Part shown: positions 40,658 through 49,218 of the stretch, piece after piece
How the letters are laid out: each line of letters starts with the position of its first letter
Position numbering within the stretch: position 1 is the first letter of the stretch
Source: Nostoc sp. 'Peltigera membranacea cyanobiont' N6
GTDB taxonomy: Bacteria > Cyanobacteriota > Cyanobacteriia > Cyanobacteriales > Nostocaceae
NCBI RefSeq assembly: GCF_002949735.1
Contig: NZ_CP026681.1
Location: 2,852,001 to 2,916,000, forward strand
Length of the DNA: 64,000 bases
Reading direction: 5' to 3'
Translations under genes and position numbers: made by a program
The notes under the pieces: model-generated
The model's input: only the letters and a program-made list of their open reading frames with translations
Databases searched by the model: none
Told to the model about the DNA's origin: nothing

Positions 40658-42085
40658 TTACTCCTCCCATCTCACCAACACCCCACCCGCACAAGCAATC
40701 CCCCACTGCGGAAACTTCGCCAAAAGCTTCTTGATCACAATCTGCAAAGCGGGGTCATCGTTCCAGCACGAGAGCAAAAAGTCAAACCCCGGATTTTCCC
40801 CAACCAGAGAAGCCATCTTCAGTTTCTCCATTCGCAATAGTCTAGCTTTGGATCTCATGGCGATGTCTTCTGGGGTAAACAACGCCTCACTTGATTTTTG
40901 CACCTGATAATTGACTACAGATATATTCCACTGCTTCTCAAACTTGCTGATTGTTGCCCTCATGCTGGCGTAATACTTGCTGTCTAGCAAATATTGAATT
41001 ACCCATAATGGGGGGCATTCTCCAAGGTTTGCTCTATCCAACCATTCAAATATCTCACTTTGATTTAATGACACGGGCGCGGCGGAACTTGGTTCTTCAT
41101 CACAGTCTTTCGGCTCAAAACCAGAGACTTGATTTTCTCCCGACAACGAAGTGGAATTACTTTGTTCTACCTGCCCCTGATTTTGATTAGCGATCGCAGA
41201 ATTTAAAGATTCTTCATTTTGTACAACGGGCGCGGCGGAACAAGTATCTTCATGACAGTCTTTCGGCTCAACATCACAATCTTGATTTTCAGCCAACAAC
41301 GAAGCAGATTGACTCGGTGTATGATCCACAAGCGCTAGCGTCGTACAGCCCATTGCCACAGGCAATTCTTCAAGTTCTGACGCGCTTTCGATACGTGAAG
41401 GCGACGCGCCCCCCAAGGGCGCATAAGCCGTTTCCTCAACACGCGAATTTTTGTTTTGCGCGTCAGAACCAACTACCATACCAACAACCTTAGTTGGTTG
41501 TTGGTAGGTAGTTAACGGGTAGTTAAAAACGTTGTTAGGATTTTGAAACCCTTGTAAATCCTCACTTTTTTGACCATTCTTTTGGAATGATTCCAAATCA
41601 GCGTGGATTTGTTCCACTTTGGAGTGGTTTTGATTCGCTTCGGGCTGGTTTACTTTCTCCCCGGCGTGGACGGCTTTCTCGTCACAAGAATTGTTTTCTC
41701 CAGACGTGGACGATTCCCAGTAAAAGCGATTGTAATAACCGTGAAGGTTACGGACACGGTAACTAATCAATCCTGGTCTACCAGAGGGTAAGCGGCCAAA
41801 CACTTCCTCAAACTGAAATAATCCTTGGGCAGTCAACGCCGCCCCTGCTTTTTGCAAAGATTTGTAGGTGAGGTTAGTATCGAGTTTGTGGGCAGAACCC
41901 CCGAATTGTTCAGCCGCCACGCTATCTAACCAAAGCTGCTGCACAGATGGAGGCTGCTGACGAACCCAGCTGATATCCTCAATTGATACCTTACAGTGTA
42001 GTCTAATCGATTTATCTGCATCAGCAAGTTTCCGTTCGCTTCGCTGTTTGCTGCCACCATTGATTGCTTTTAACGCTGTAGTCAT
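40658..42085 (-). CDS. Unrecognised accessory-element protein with N- and C-terminal conserved-looking domains
   Basis: The start at 42085 (MTTALKAINGGSKQ) is chosen because TAGGAGG lies 7-13 bases upstream; the longer frame from 42130 lacks such a site. The 475-residue protein has a structured N-terminal region (SIEDISWVRQQPPSVQQLWL, then SVAAEQFGGSAHKLDTNLTY and GRPGLISYRVRN) that could be a winged-helix domain, a long Asn/Gln/Ser-rich linker and a structured C-terminus (IFEWLDRANLGECPPLWVIQ onward). The linker contains an internal DNA duplication (about 41072-41135 and 41226-41290) encoding EPKDCDEEPSSAAP and EPKDCHEDTCSAAP. It is downstream of the coiled-coil gene on the same strand. I suspect a plasmid-type replication or partition role, but this is not shown. 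Confidence 0.6.
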   Translation of the reverse strand: MTTALKAINGGSKQRSERKLADADKSIRLHCKVSIEDISWVRQQPPSVQQLWLDSVAAEQFGGSAHKLDTNLTYKSLQKAGAALTAQGLFQFEEVFGRLPSGRPGLISYRVRNLHGYYNRFYWESSTSGENNSCDEKAVHAGEKVNQPEANQNHSKVEQIHADLESFQKNGQKSEDLQGFQNPNNVFNYPLTTYQQPTKVVGMVVGSDAQNKNSRVEETAYAPLGGASPSRIESASELEELPVAMGCTTLALVDHTPSQSASLLAENQDCDVEPKDCHEDTCSAAPVVQNEESLNSAIANQNQGQVEQSNSTSLSGENQVSGFEPKDCDEEPSSAAPVSLNQSEIFEWLDRANLGECPPLWVIQYLLDSKYYASMRATISKFEKQWNISVVNYQVQKSSEALFTPEDIAMRSKARLLRMEKLKMASLVGENPGFDFLLSCWNDDPALQIVIKKLLAKFPQWGIACAGGVLVRWEE

Positions 42086-42174
42086 AATTCCTCCTAAATT
42101 TGCATGACAATATGAGCAGCATGGTTGCAATGCCGCGTTTAAGTTTTTTGGCTATTCTCTTAGCGAATCTTTAT

Positions 42175-43779
42175 CTACTGGTTTTCGCCCTGCCAAAACC
42201 GCAACTCATCTCGAAAATACCTGTCAGTTTTTTTCGATTGCTCCTTCCAACAATCCCAAGCCACCACTACTTCCTCGCCCAAATCCTCTACAACTTCACC
42301 CCTCTCTACATACAAAGTCCGGTAGGGGTCAGCGTGAGCAACGATAGAACCAACGCCGATGATGTCCGATTGAGAGTATGCTTTCTGGAGTGCGGTAATT
42401 AAATTTGTTTCCTCACTGGTCAATTCCGCCCAGTAGTCCTGTTTGATTACCTCATACTCTTGGGCAACATTCCAATAGTCCTGCCAGCTACACCCAGGTT
42501 TAGCCAGCACTGCCCTAATGTCACTAACCGCCTGGGGCAACATTTCCAATTGCTCGGCTCGATATGCGATCGCGGATTGTGTCGGTTCACTCCCCAGGAT
42601 TATGGCCGCAGCTTCCAGTGCTTGGGTATTGTTCATAGCGCTGGCGAGATTCTTCAGTGCCATGCCCATGAGCCGCAGACATTCCTGGGCATTTTCTTTG
42701 GGAGGTTCCAGCGCTAGCGATCGCAAATCAATTGTCTTCTCCAGGGCAAACTTGACCTGCTTGTTCAAAGCTTTAGTTGCCTGCTGGGTCATGGTATTTC
42801 CCCACTGTTGAGAAGGGCGTTCTTCTACGGCGTGTTCTAATTCTTGGATACGTCGGTACAATTGTTGGTTCTCAATCTCCAACTGCCGTAGTGATTCCAT
42901 CTCATCCAGGTGTTGCTGTAACTGGATATTCTGCTCTTTCTGTTGTTTAAAGAGTTGTTGCAGAGATTGGATTTGCTCTTGTACTTGGGCTTCAGCTTTA
43001 GCCCCTGCTTCTGCTTGTAGTCCAATCCTCAATTCCTGGGAAAGTCGCTCTAACTCCTGTTTATGGCGTTCTTCAATAGCAGCGATCGCTTCGGTATATT
43101 CTGCGGGGTAAGTTCGCTCACTCGATTCAGACACAATTGCGTCATTTAAACCAGCCAAATCAGCATTGTTGATCAACAACCTTTCGCCATCAGCAAAGGT
43201 GACAATCTGCTGATAGTTATTCGGAGCCGAAGCCTCAATCACTCCCGAATCCCCATATCTAGGATGCGAAAGGGAAGAAACAGTGACAGAATTACACAAT
43301 TGCGTTTTGACTTTTTCTTGTTTTGTGCTACTGGTTCTAGTGGGTGACGTATTTTTTGGAACGATCTTCTGTACTGCTTTAGCGAAGTCTGCGGCAGTGG
43401 GGAAGGGCTTTTCTTTTGCTGCGATCGCTACGACTTCCTGTAACTTATCAGGAGTTTTGACCAAACGAAGCAGGGGGCGAGTTTGAGAGGGTTTAGTGAT
43501 TTTTACCCTTAGTTCCTCTGGCAGGGTATCAACTACTTTCTTCGCAGACAGCAAATCCCTGACACGCCTATATCCCCCGTGTTTAGTTAACTCGTTCTCG
43601 CAATATTCTTCAAAGCTAACGTGTCCACCATCTTCGTAATAGCCTTTGTCTCGCATTAGACGTAGTTCATCTATTGCTTGCCACTCGAACCTATCGATGG
43701 CGGTAAAGGTTTCCTGAATACTGGTGTTGACAACACTGTAATCGAGTGCTGTTGTTTGTTCTCTGTCTAGTGTCAGCAT
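42175..43779 (-). CDS. ParB/KfrA-like coiled-coil protein of an integrated element
   Basis: The 534-residue protein starts with a helical region around EWQAIDELRLMRDKGYYEDG and SFEEYCENELTKHGGYRRVR that recalls DNA-binding domains of ParB-type proteins. A segment with RYGDSGVIEASAPNNYQQIV resembles a small beta-barrel. Residues about 230-320 are a continuous Glu/Gln-rich coiled coil (EERHKQELERLSQELRIGLQ onward). The C-terminal part is again helical, ending with AWDCWKEQSKKTDRYFRDEL. No ATPase motif is present. Proteins with an N-terminal DNA-binding domain and long coiled coil (KfrA and similar) are typical of plasmids, so a role in maintaining a mobile element is a reasonable guess. It is likely the first gene of a pair with 42085-40658. 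Confidence 0.6.
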   Translation of the reverse strand: MLTLDREQTTALDYSVVNTSIQETFTAIDRFEWQAIDELRLMRDKGYYEDGGHVSFEEYCENELTKHGGYRRVRDLLSAKKVVDTLPEELRVKITKPSQTRPLLRLVKTPDKLQEVVAIAAKEKPFPTAADFAKAVQKIVPKNTSPTRTSSTKQEKVKTQLCNSVTVSSLSHPRYGDSGVIEASAPNNYQQIVTFADGERLLINNADLAGLNDAIVSESSERTYPAEYTEAIAAIEERHKQELERLSQELRIGLQAEAGAKAEAQVQEQIQSLQQLFKQQKEQNIQLQQHLDEMESLRQLEIENQQLYRRIQELEHAVEERPSQQWGNTMTQQATKALNKQVKFALEKTIDLRSLALEPPKENAQECLRLMGMALKNLASAMNNTQALEAAAIILGSEPTQSAIAYRAEQLEMLPQAVSDIRAVLAKPGCSWQDYWNVAQEYEVIKQDYWAELTSEETNLITALQKAYSQSDIIGVGSIVAHADPYRTLYVERGEVVEDLGEEVVVAWDCWKEQSKKTDRYFRDELRFWQGENQ

Positions 43780-44094
43780 ATTTATTGCCCACTATGGTAA
43801 ATGCTTAAAAATTGAGGTGTTGCAGTTTAACCAAAGTGAACAAGAGCAGCTGATTTGGAGGGTTTTTCCAAAAATGTGTCAGCATTATAGTTAGTTCACT
43901 TTGTCATGAATGAATTGAACGGGCGATCGCTAACTTTGGACGGTGGGCGATCGCTTCTAGTTGTTGTGCTATTTATCTAAAGATAATTCCAGTAGTTGCT
44001 CCGATTGTTAGTTGTAAAAAATACAATTACTAAACTTGTATACTAATGAGGCAATAACGTTTGCTTTATGCTAACCGCATCATTAGTAGAAAAA
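43780..44094. other. Intergenic region with tandem HIP1 sites and a hairpin
   Basis: Two close GGGCGATCGCT copies lie around 43920-43955. The segment should hold the promoter of the minus-strand coiled-coil gene. The hairpin at 44041-44088 is listed separately. No gene is seen. Confidence 0.5.
44041..44088 (-). terminator. Hairpin behind the XRE regulator gene
   Basis: TACTAATGAGGC (44041-44052) pairs with GCATCATTAGTA (44077-44088) in 11 of 12 positions. It lies 6 bp after the stop of the XRE gene, a suitable place for a terminator, though the T-run is weak. Confidence 0.5.
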
Positions 44095-44349
44095 TTATTC
44101 CATCTCTTGCACTAAAGCAGCTTTAACCTCGGCATCAAAATTTACACCAAGGGCATCAGAAAGCTTACGCAAAGTTTCACGCGGTAAAGACTTTGCATCT
44201 TCTGTTTCTATACGATAGAGGTTCCCAACACTCATACCAGCCTGGGCTGCTACCCAAGTTGGGGATAGACCCTTGGACTCTCTAATCTCTCTAATCCGAG
44301 TGCCTAGACCAGGCAAATCAACCGACAAAGTAACTTGCATTAAGTTCAT
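44095..44349 (-). CDS. XRE-family helix-turn-helix regulator
   Basis: This 84-residue protein has a Cro/CI-type helix-turn-helix: GTRIREIRESKGLSPTWVA, then AQAGMSVGNLYRIET, and LRKLSDALGV as helix 5. ATGs are present at residue 1 and residue 4 (MQVTLSVDLPGLG); either could be the start. There is no other domain. An array of 14-bp-phased direct repeats lies about 50-110 bp upstream of its start, between it and the small plus-strand genes, and is the obvious binding site. It is likely the master regulator of the integrated element. Confidence 0.88.
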   Translation of the reverse strand: MNLMQVTLSVDLPGLGTRIREIRESKGLSPTWVAAQAGMSVGNLYRIETEDAKSLPRETLRKLSDALGVNFDAEVKAALVQEME

Positions 44350-44398
44350 AACTTCACTTCTCCATTAATGTAAGCAAATCATAGCGCTTCTTTCCTCC

Positions 44399-44463
44399 GT
44401 TTTCAAGCTTTACTTATTCAGTTTTGCTTATTCAGTGAGACTTTACAAGTGCAACTTATTAAG
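44399..44463. promoter_or_regulatory. Iteron-like direct repeats with exact 14-bp spacing
   Basis: CTTATTCAG at 44413 and again at 44427, CTTTACAAG at 44441 and CTTATTAAG at 44455 start exactly 14 bp apart; a weaker GTTTTCAAG at 44399 keeps the same phase. This is either a cooperative operator for the XRE protein or a plasmid-type iteron array. Confidence 0.7.
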
Positions 44464-44829
44464 CTATACTATAAAACATGGGACAAGGGAAAGCAAACTG
44501 CCTGCACCCGGACGCAATAAAGGGTTTGCACTATCTGAACCTTGACAGCACAATCCAAAGTGACAGCTTGAGGAGCAACCGAGGCACTGGCACAACCAGA
44601 GAAGGCGAGAGGTACACAGCCGGGAATGGATATTGCACTTAATAAGAAATTACCAGCAGGACGGCGGACGACAGTTGAAGCGTCTGAAGTCGTACACGTC
44701 GCCTGATACGCTGTATCTCCTGTTTTGGTACAACTCAAGTGCTACTGGCTTTGAGTCGCAAATATATGGCTACGCCAAATCAAGTTTGAGAGCGTTGTGC
44801 CAAACCACAACGTTGTTTGCACACATAAC

Positions 44830-44871
44830 AAAGGCGACCGCCCACGTCTGGTAAACAAAGCGATCGCCTTT
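44830..44871. repeat. HIP1-based hairpin, copy 1
   Basis: AAAGGCGACCGC (44830-44841) pairs with GCGATCGCCTTT (44860-44871) with one mismatch. It ends 24 bp before the ATG of the next gene. Similar hairpins stand before the open frames at 48290 and 48491. Confidence 0.7.
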
Positions 44872-44895
44872 TCCCCGATTAAGGAGATTTCTATT

Positions 44896-45399
44896 ATGAA
44901 CTATGCAACACATACACAGCAAGCAATTCCTAGTTCTTTTCGTGATGAGCAAGCCCTAGCTCAAGCTGAACTCGACACCCATCTCGAAACCCAAGCCGAA
45001 GCTGTAGCCCCAACCCAAGACCCTCTCACCAGCAGAGATCGCCGCATTATTAGTGAGATTATCGAAGTTGAACCCGAATCCGTTCGCACAATCTGGATCG
45101 AAGGCGGGATTACGGTATGGGTGCAGTTCGTGGAAGACGGACGGCTTCCTTTCGATAGAGACTGGTTCGCAAAAAGAGTTGCAGAGGTTAAAGCGACACT
45201 TCCAGAAACTCCACTAGAACGTAACGAACGCCTAAGCGATGAATTGGAAAAAGCTTGCACTGTTTTTGGTCTGTATTGCGGTGAGATTGATTGGTTATCA
45301 TTCAGTACCAAACTCTACCAAGACGGGCATTTTGTCGGCTTCGTCGGATGCAATCAACAAGGTTGGTACGCAAGTGCGATTCGTTCAGTCGAAACCTGA
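44896..45399 (+). CDS. Unrecognised 167-residue protein
   Basis: The ATG at 44896 is preferred because AAGGAG lies 9 bp upstream; the longer frame from 44797 has none. The N-terminal 40 residues are Gln/Ala/Glu-rich and probably disordered. The rest is structured and acidic: ISEIIEVEPESVRTIWIEGG, then LPFDRDWFAKRVAEVKAT and KLYQDGHFVGFVGCNQQGWY. There is no signal peptide, membrane segment or known motif. It opens the plus-strand run of small genes, after a HIP1 hairpin. Confidence 0.65.
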   Translation: MNYATHTQQAIPSSFRDEQALAQAELDTHLETQAEAVAPTQDPLTSRDRRIISEIIEVEPESVRTIWIEGGITVWVQFVEDGRLPFDRDWFAKRVAEVKATLPETPLERNERLSDELEKACTVFGLYCGEIDWLSFSTKLYQDGHFVGFVGCNQQGWYASAIRSVET

Positions 45400-45491
45400 A
45401 TAAGGAGGATGACTGGCTTTGATTGAGTAACCCCGCTGGGGTAGAGTTCGCACTTTAATCCTCAATCAATGACAACTCACTATCCATGTAG

Positions 45492-48119
45492 GTGTGGAAA
45501 TCTAGCCGAGCCATCAGCTAAGAAAGCTAGAAGATAAAAGGGAAAAGAAATTTAAAGCTATCCAGCTTGAATTATAACCCAATCCAAAATACACCAAGCC
45601 CTACTATCCCGGTGCGGGATTAAAAGCACACAAACTACCAATACAAATTGGTAGCCCCTACATCCCAGACTGATTATCAAAGGTGTAAAGCGGGGGTGAA
45701 AGCAGGAATAGGTGGTAATTGCTGAAAGCACCTACTGCAAGCAAGAGTCTATGGGTAGAAAAAGCAAAGTGTCGTCTGAACCATCGTCACCAAGCCACCA
45801 AGGGATATAAGCTTGTAGACTTATGTCTACCTCTTGGGTCGGAAATAGCCGACAAAGGTAGGGACTATCAGGATTTAGCGACCGTGATAGCGCACCACCC
45901 TAAACCTCGGTGGACAGACACGCCCTAAAGACTCAATTATGGATACTGGGAACGAAACAACCCTTCATGTTCTCTTGAAATTGGTAACAGGTAGGCATCA
46001 GCCACAAGACATGAAGGCGCAGGATGACTCAAGAAGCAAATGCCTAACCCGAATTAACGGGTAATGCCTTAAAAGGGATGGCGTAACTGCCGGGATAAGC
46101 AGACGTGAGCCGCAGTGTGGAAAAGCTAGAGGTAACAGTAGCAATGCAAAAGCCTAATTTGGATTCAGAACAACTGAATACCAAGGGATGGAAAGATATT
46201 AATTGGCGTAAAGCTGAAAGATATGTATTCAAGTTGCAAAAACGCATCTACGCTGCTTCCCGCCGTGGTGATGTCAAGCGATGCCGCAAACTCCAAAAGA
46301 CGTTGATGAGGTCTTGGTCTAACAGGGTGTTAGCGGTACGTAGGGTAACAGTTGAAAACCAGGGAAAGAAAACGGCAGGTGTGGACGGTATTAAATCACT
46401 GCCCCCAAAAGCACGTTTTGAACTGGCAAGGCAATTAAAGCTGACTGGCAAATCCAAACCCACTCGTAGAGTTTGGATTCTAAAGCCAGGAAGAGAAGAA
46501 AAACGCCCATTAGGAATACCCGTAATTTACGACCGCGCACTACAAGCTGTAGCAAAAGCTGCACTTGAGCCAGAATGGGAAGCGGTATTCGAGCCAAATT
46601 CCTATGGCTTCAGACCAGGGAGGTCATGCCACGATGCGATAAGACAGATTAAACTCTGTATTCAAGGCAAGGCTAAATACGTGCTAGACGCGGATATAGC
46701 CAAATGTTTTGACCGCATCAACCATGAAGTACTGCTTCAAAAGTTGAACATCAAAGGCAAAGTCAGGCAACAAATAAAAGCTTGGCTAAAATCTGGAGTG
46801 GTAGACCAAGGAGCATTCACTGCTACATCTGAGGGAACGCCGCAAGGTGGTGTCATCTCACCACTTTTGGCAAACATAGCCCTTCACGGCATGGAGGAAA
46901 GGATAAAACAGGAATTCCCCAGAATGTCATATACACAAAGGGAAACTTGGTATCACAAAAAAGGTACAAATTTTTTACCCCCAAATATTATCCGTTACGC
47001 GGATGATTTTTTGATTCTCCACGAAAACAAAGCCGTTGTCCAAAGATGCCGAGAAATTATCTCGGAATGGTTATCTGGTATTGGACTTGAATTAAAACCT
47101 GAAAAAACTCGGCTAACTCATACATTCAACCCTGAGTTAAGTGAGGATGGTAAAGCCGGATTCGACTTTTTGGGTCATCACATCCGACAATACCCCGCCG
47201 GGAAATACCGGAGCAATATAAATGCCAAAGGTACTAAATTAGGTTTCAATACCCTTATCACCCCATCCGCGAAGGCGAGTAAGGCTCACCTTGAGGAGGT
47301 AAGAAGAATCATCACAAAAAACAGGTCTTCGTCCCAAGCGGCTCTGATAAAAGACCTTAACCCTGTAATAAGGGGATGGACTTCATATTATTCCCACTCT
47401 GACTCCCAAACGGTCGGAGAATTAGCAAAACAAGACCACCTCACATACCTGAAACTTCGACGATGGGCAAAACGCCGATGCGGAAACATAAATGATGGTC
47501 ACATCAAATACTGGATAACCATAGGCGATAATAACTGGGTATTCGCAACCAGGGAAGGCACAGCGAACCCCCTCCGGTTACTAACACATAAAGAGTTTAG
47601 TTGCAGTAGCACCGATTATGTGAAAGTCAAAGGCGATAAAAGCCCCTACGATGGCGACCTAGTGTATTGGAGTTCAAGATTAGGGACACACCCCCAAATG
47701 CCTAATCGTAAGGCTAAGTTACTTAAAAAACAAAAGGGTAAATGTCCTTGGTGCGGGTTAAGCTTCCAAGAATGGGATGTTTTAGAAGTAGACCACAAAA
47801 TCCCCAGAGCATTAAGAGGCAAGGATGAGTATAAAAATCTGCAATTATTACATCGGCATTGTCACGACGAAAAGACCGCACTTGACCTAATAGAAATTCG
47901 GAACAAAGACCGCTCAAAATTCCGTGAGAAACTTTCTCAATTCTGGAATAAATCTAATTGGGAGTGGATACATGATATTCCTAATTTCATCGGTCATGCT
48001 GTCAGGAAGTCTGACATGACAAATGGACAACACACTGAGTAGCCGTGTGCGGTGAAAGTCGCAAGCACGGTTCCGAATGGGAGGGGTGATGCAGTAATGC
48101 ACACCTCGACCCTACCGAC
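45492..48119 (+). mobile_element. Group II intron, chloroplast-like class, with maturase
   Basis: The intron begins with GTGTGG at 45492. Domain V is recognisable at 48041-48074 (AGCCGTGTGCGG, then GAAAGTCGCAAGCACGGTTC), and domain VI follows with a likely bulged A in CTCGACCCTAC. CTACAT at 45658-45663 in domain I is complementary to ATGTAG, the last six bases of the 5' exon, so it is a good EBS1-IBS1 pair and fixes the 5' splice site. The 3' end lies between about 48113 and 48119. The maturase stop codon lies inside domain V. The 2.6-kb element looks complete. Confidence 0.9.
46144..48042 (+). CDS. Group II intron reverse transcriptase/maturase with HNH endonuclease
   Basis: The protein has reverse transcriptase motifs in order: WILKPGREEKRPLGIPVIYD, FEPNSYGFRPGRSCHDAI, DADIAKCFDRINHE, GTPQGGVISPLLANIAL and the catalytic IIRYADDFLIL. 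The maturase X region (SWSNRVLA in the N-terminal part belongs to RT0; PVIRGWTSYYSH is the typical X signature) follows. The C-terminus carries an HNH nuclease: CPWCGLSFQEWDVLEVDHKI and HRHCHDE. This is the chloroplast-like RT-X-HNH set, used for splicing and for retrohoming. The ATG at 46144 (MQKPNLDSE) is preferred to the GTG at 46105 because GAGGTAA precedes it. All catalytic residues are present. Confidence 0.93.
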   Translation: MQKPNLDSEQLNTKGWKDINWRKAERYVFKLQKRIYAASRRGDVKRCRKLQKTLMRSWSNRVLAVRRVTVENQGKKTAGVDGIKSLPPKARFELARQLKLTGKSKPTRRVWILKPGREEKRPLGIPVIYDRALQAVAKAALEPEWEAVFEPNSYGFRPGRSCHDAIRQIKLCIQGKAKYVLDADIAKCFDRINHEVLLQKLNIKGKVRQQIKAWLKSGVVDQGAFTATSEGTPQGGVISPLLANIALHGMEERIKQEFPRMSYTQRETWYHKKGTNFLPPNIIRYADDFLILHENKAVVQRCREIISEWLSGIGLELKPEKTRLTHTFNPELSEDGKAGFDFLGHHIRQYPAGKYRSNINAKGTKLGFNTLITPSAKASKAHLEEVRRIITKNRSSSQAALIKDLNPVIRGWTSYYSHSDSQTVGELAKQDHLTYLKLRRWAKRRCGNINDGHIKYWITIGDNNWVFATREGTANPLRLLTHKEFSCSSTDYVKVKGDKSPYDGDLVYWSSRLGTHPQMPNRKAKLLKKQKGKCPWCGLSFQEWDVLEVDHKIPRALRGKDEYKNLQLLHRHCHDEKTALDLIEIRNKDRSKFREKLSQFWNKSNWEWIHDIPNFIGHAVRKSDMTNGQHTE

Positions 48120-48223
48120 CAAGACAGTACGGACTCAATCGTGTGGCTATTAGTGCAGAACAAGTGATTGGGCTGCTGGGAGTCCGAGCGGCGGTAGCGG
48201 CGTAAGTTGCTGAAGGTAGAAAA

Positions 48224-48254
48224 GGCGATTGCTTCCCAAGCAACTGCAATCGCC
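48224..48254. repeat. HIP1-like hairpin, copy 2
   Basis: GGCGATTGC (48224-48232) pairs perfectly with GCAATCGCC (48246-48254). It lies 35 bp before the gene fragment at 48290. Confidence 0.7.
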
Positions 48255-48289
48255 TCCAAAGCTCAATCGCTGCTTTAGAAATAACAATC

Positions 48290-48385
48290 ATGACACAAAG
48301 TGCAGCAAGTAACATCTCACTTCAAGTAGGTGAGTGTCAAGAAAATATTCTCCTACCTGCTACAGATGCGAATGCAGAGGTGTAA
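48290..48385 (+). pseudogene. Truncated duplicate of the next gene's 5' end
   Basis: The 31-codon frame reads ISLQVGECQENILLPATDAN and stops after NAEV. The next gene reads LSLQEAQSDN, then KILLPPTDPNAEVMEIPGY. The TAA falls exactly where the intact gene has ATG, and the following codons still read EIP. This is a decayed tandem copy. Confidence 0.7.
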
Positions 48386-48412
48386 GAAATTCCTAGTCCT
48401 AAAAGTGAAAAA

Positions 48413-48444
48413 GGCGATCGCAGTCCAAGAGACAAGCAATCGCT
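48413..48444. repeat. HIP1-like hairpin, copy 3
   Basis: GGCGATCGC (48413-48421) pairs imperfectly (7 of 9) with GCAATCGCT (48436-48444). It ends 46 bp before the ATG of the gene at 48491. Confidence 0.55.
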
Positions 48445-48490
48445 GTTCAACCGAAATTTAGACAATCGAAATCATCATGGCACATGAAAT

Positions 48491-48910
48491 ATGATTACCA
48501 CACTTTCTCTTCAAGAAGCCCAGTCGGATAATCTAAGAGAGAAAATACTCCTGCCTCCAACAGACCCCAATGCAGAGGTCATGGAAATCCCTGGCTACAA
48601 ACTAGTTTACGTTAACGGAGCCTGCCCCAGAAACTATCGCGTGTACAAAGCTGATTGCATGATTGGGGTGATATTTCAGTACATTACGCACTGGTCTAAC
48701 GGAGTGGATTCTCTTCGATACGCTGAATCGGTTGATGCAGCAGTTGGACTAGACGACTTCATGAAGGTGGCAAGGATATCAACGACGGCAACAGAACAAC
48801 CGCCCACGGAAGAGGAATTACTCGACAAAGAATTTGATGCACTGACTTCTGACGAGTGGGAGCGGCTAAGGAAATACATGCCACAAGCGAAAAATTTGGT
48901 TGCAGCGTAA
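48491..48910 (+). CDS. Unrecognised 139-residue protein
   Basis: The N-terminal region includes KILLPPTDPNAEVMEIPGYK, then LVYVNGACPRNYRVYKADCM and a hydrophobic strand IGVIFQYITHW; the C-terminus is acidic and helical (EEELLDKEFDALTSDEWERL). It has no signal peptide or known motif. A decayed copy of its 5' end, with the same kind of hairpin in front, lies just upstream, so this is a duplicated gene-plus-hairpin unit. It is part of the plus-strand run of small genes of the integrated element. Confidence 0.65.
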   Translation: MITTLSLQEAQSDNLREKILLPPTDPNAEVMEIPGYKLVYVNGACPRNYRVYKADCMIGVIFQYITHWSNGVDSLRYAESVDAAVGLDDFMKVARISTTATEQPPTEEELLDKEFDALTSDEWERLRKYMPQAKNLVAA

Positions 48911-49002
48911 GGAAACGGGTGGGCAGGATAGACCCACCTGTGTGGCAAGGAGCAAACTTAAATCTTATCCAAATAGAACACCACAATTTATCGGATAAAT
49001 CA

Positions 49003-49218
49003 ATGGAACCGATAGAAATACTACAAGAGTTCAACTCGTGCTACCAGAAGATTCAGGCGATCGCTCAAGATGAAAAGTGGCTCAAGTTGATTGCAGACAA
49101 GAAGATTGATCCAGAAGCCGCAACTCACTTGGGAGATGCGCTGCATTATTTGAGCGAGGCGATGGGGTGCGTAGAAGAAATTGTTGAAATCAAGTTTAGT
49201 CAGGAATTAAAATTATGA
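49003..49218 (+). CDS. Small acidic helical protein (71 residues)
   Basis: The start at 49003 (MEPIEILQEFNSCYQKIQAI) is chosen over the longer frame from 48856, which overlaps the previous gene. The product is predicted to be helical and acidic (DPEAATHLGDALHYLSEAMG). It has no known motif. Its TGA overlaps the ATG of the next gene (ATGA), so the two are translationally coupled. Confidence 0.6.
   Translation: MEPIEILQEFNSCYQKIQAIAQDEKWLKLIADKKIDPEAATHLGDALHYLSEAMGCVEEIVEIKFSQELKL

Larger units (their letters stand above)
44350..44895. other. Region between XRE gene and plus-strand small genes: repeat array plus weak ORFs
   Basis: Besides the phased repeats (44399-44463) and a hairpin (44830-44871), two weak plus-strand reading frames are open. 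One is 44479-44643 (starting MGQGKANCLHPDAIKGLHYL). The other is 44633-44854, with LKSYTSPDTLYLLFWYNSSA. Neither has a convincing ribosome-binding site or a family I know; they overlap and may be one decayed gene with a frameshift. Confidence 0.4.
45470..48205 (+). pseudogene. Small reading frame interrupted by the group II intron
   Basis: The first exon starts with ATG at 45470 and is only 22 bp long before the intron. The longest continuation after the intron is VAISAEQVIGLLGVRAAV up to TAA at 48203-48205. That frame joins exon 1 only if the 3' splice site is placed near 48118. With the more usual AC-ending site nearby the frame differs, so the product is uncertain. A hairpin made of TGATTGAG and CTCAATCA precedes the ATG. 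Confidence 0.35.

Noticed and set aside
44633..44854. Plus-strand 73-codon frame with LLFWYNSSATGFESQIYGYA
   Set aside because: It reads like protein but overlaps another weak frame and has no start signal. It is mentioned in the region entry but not given as a gene.
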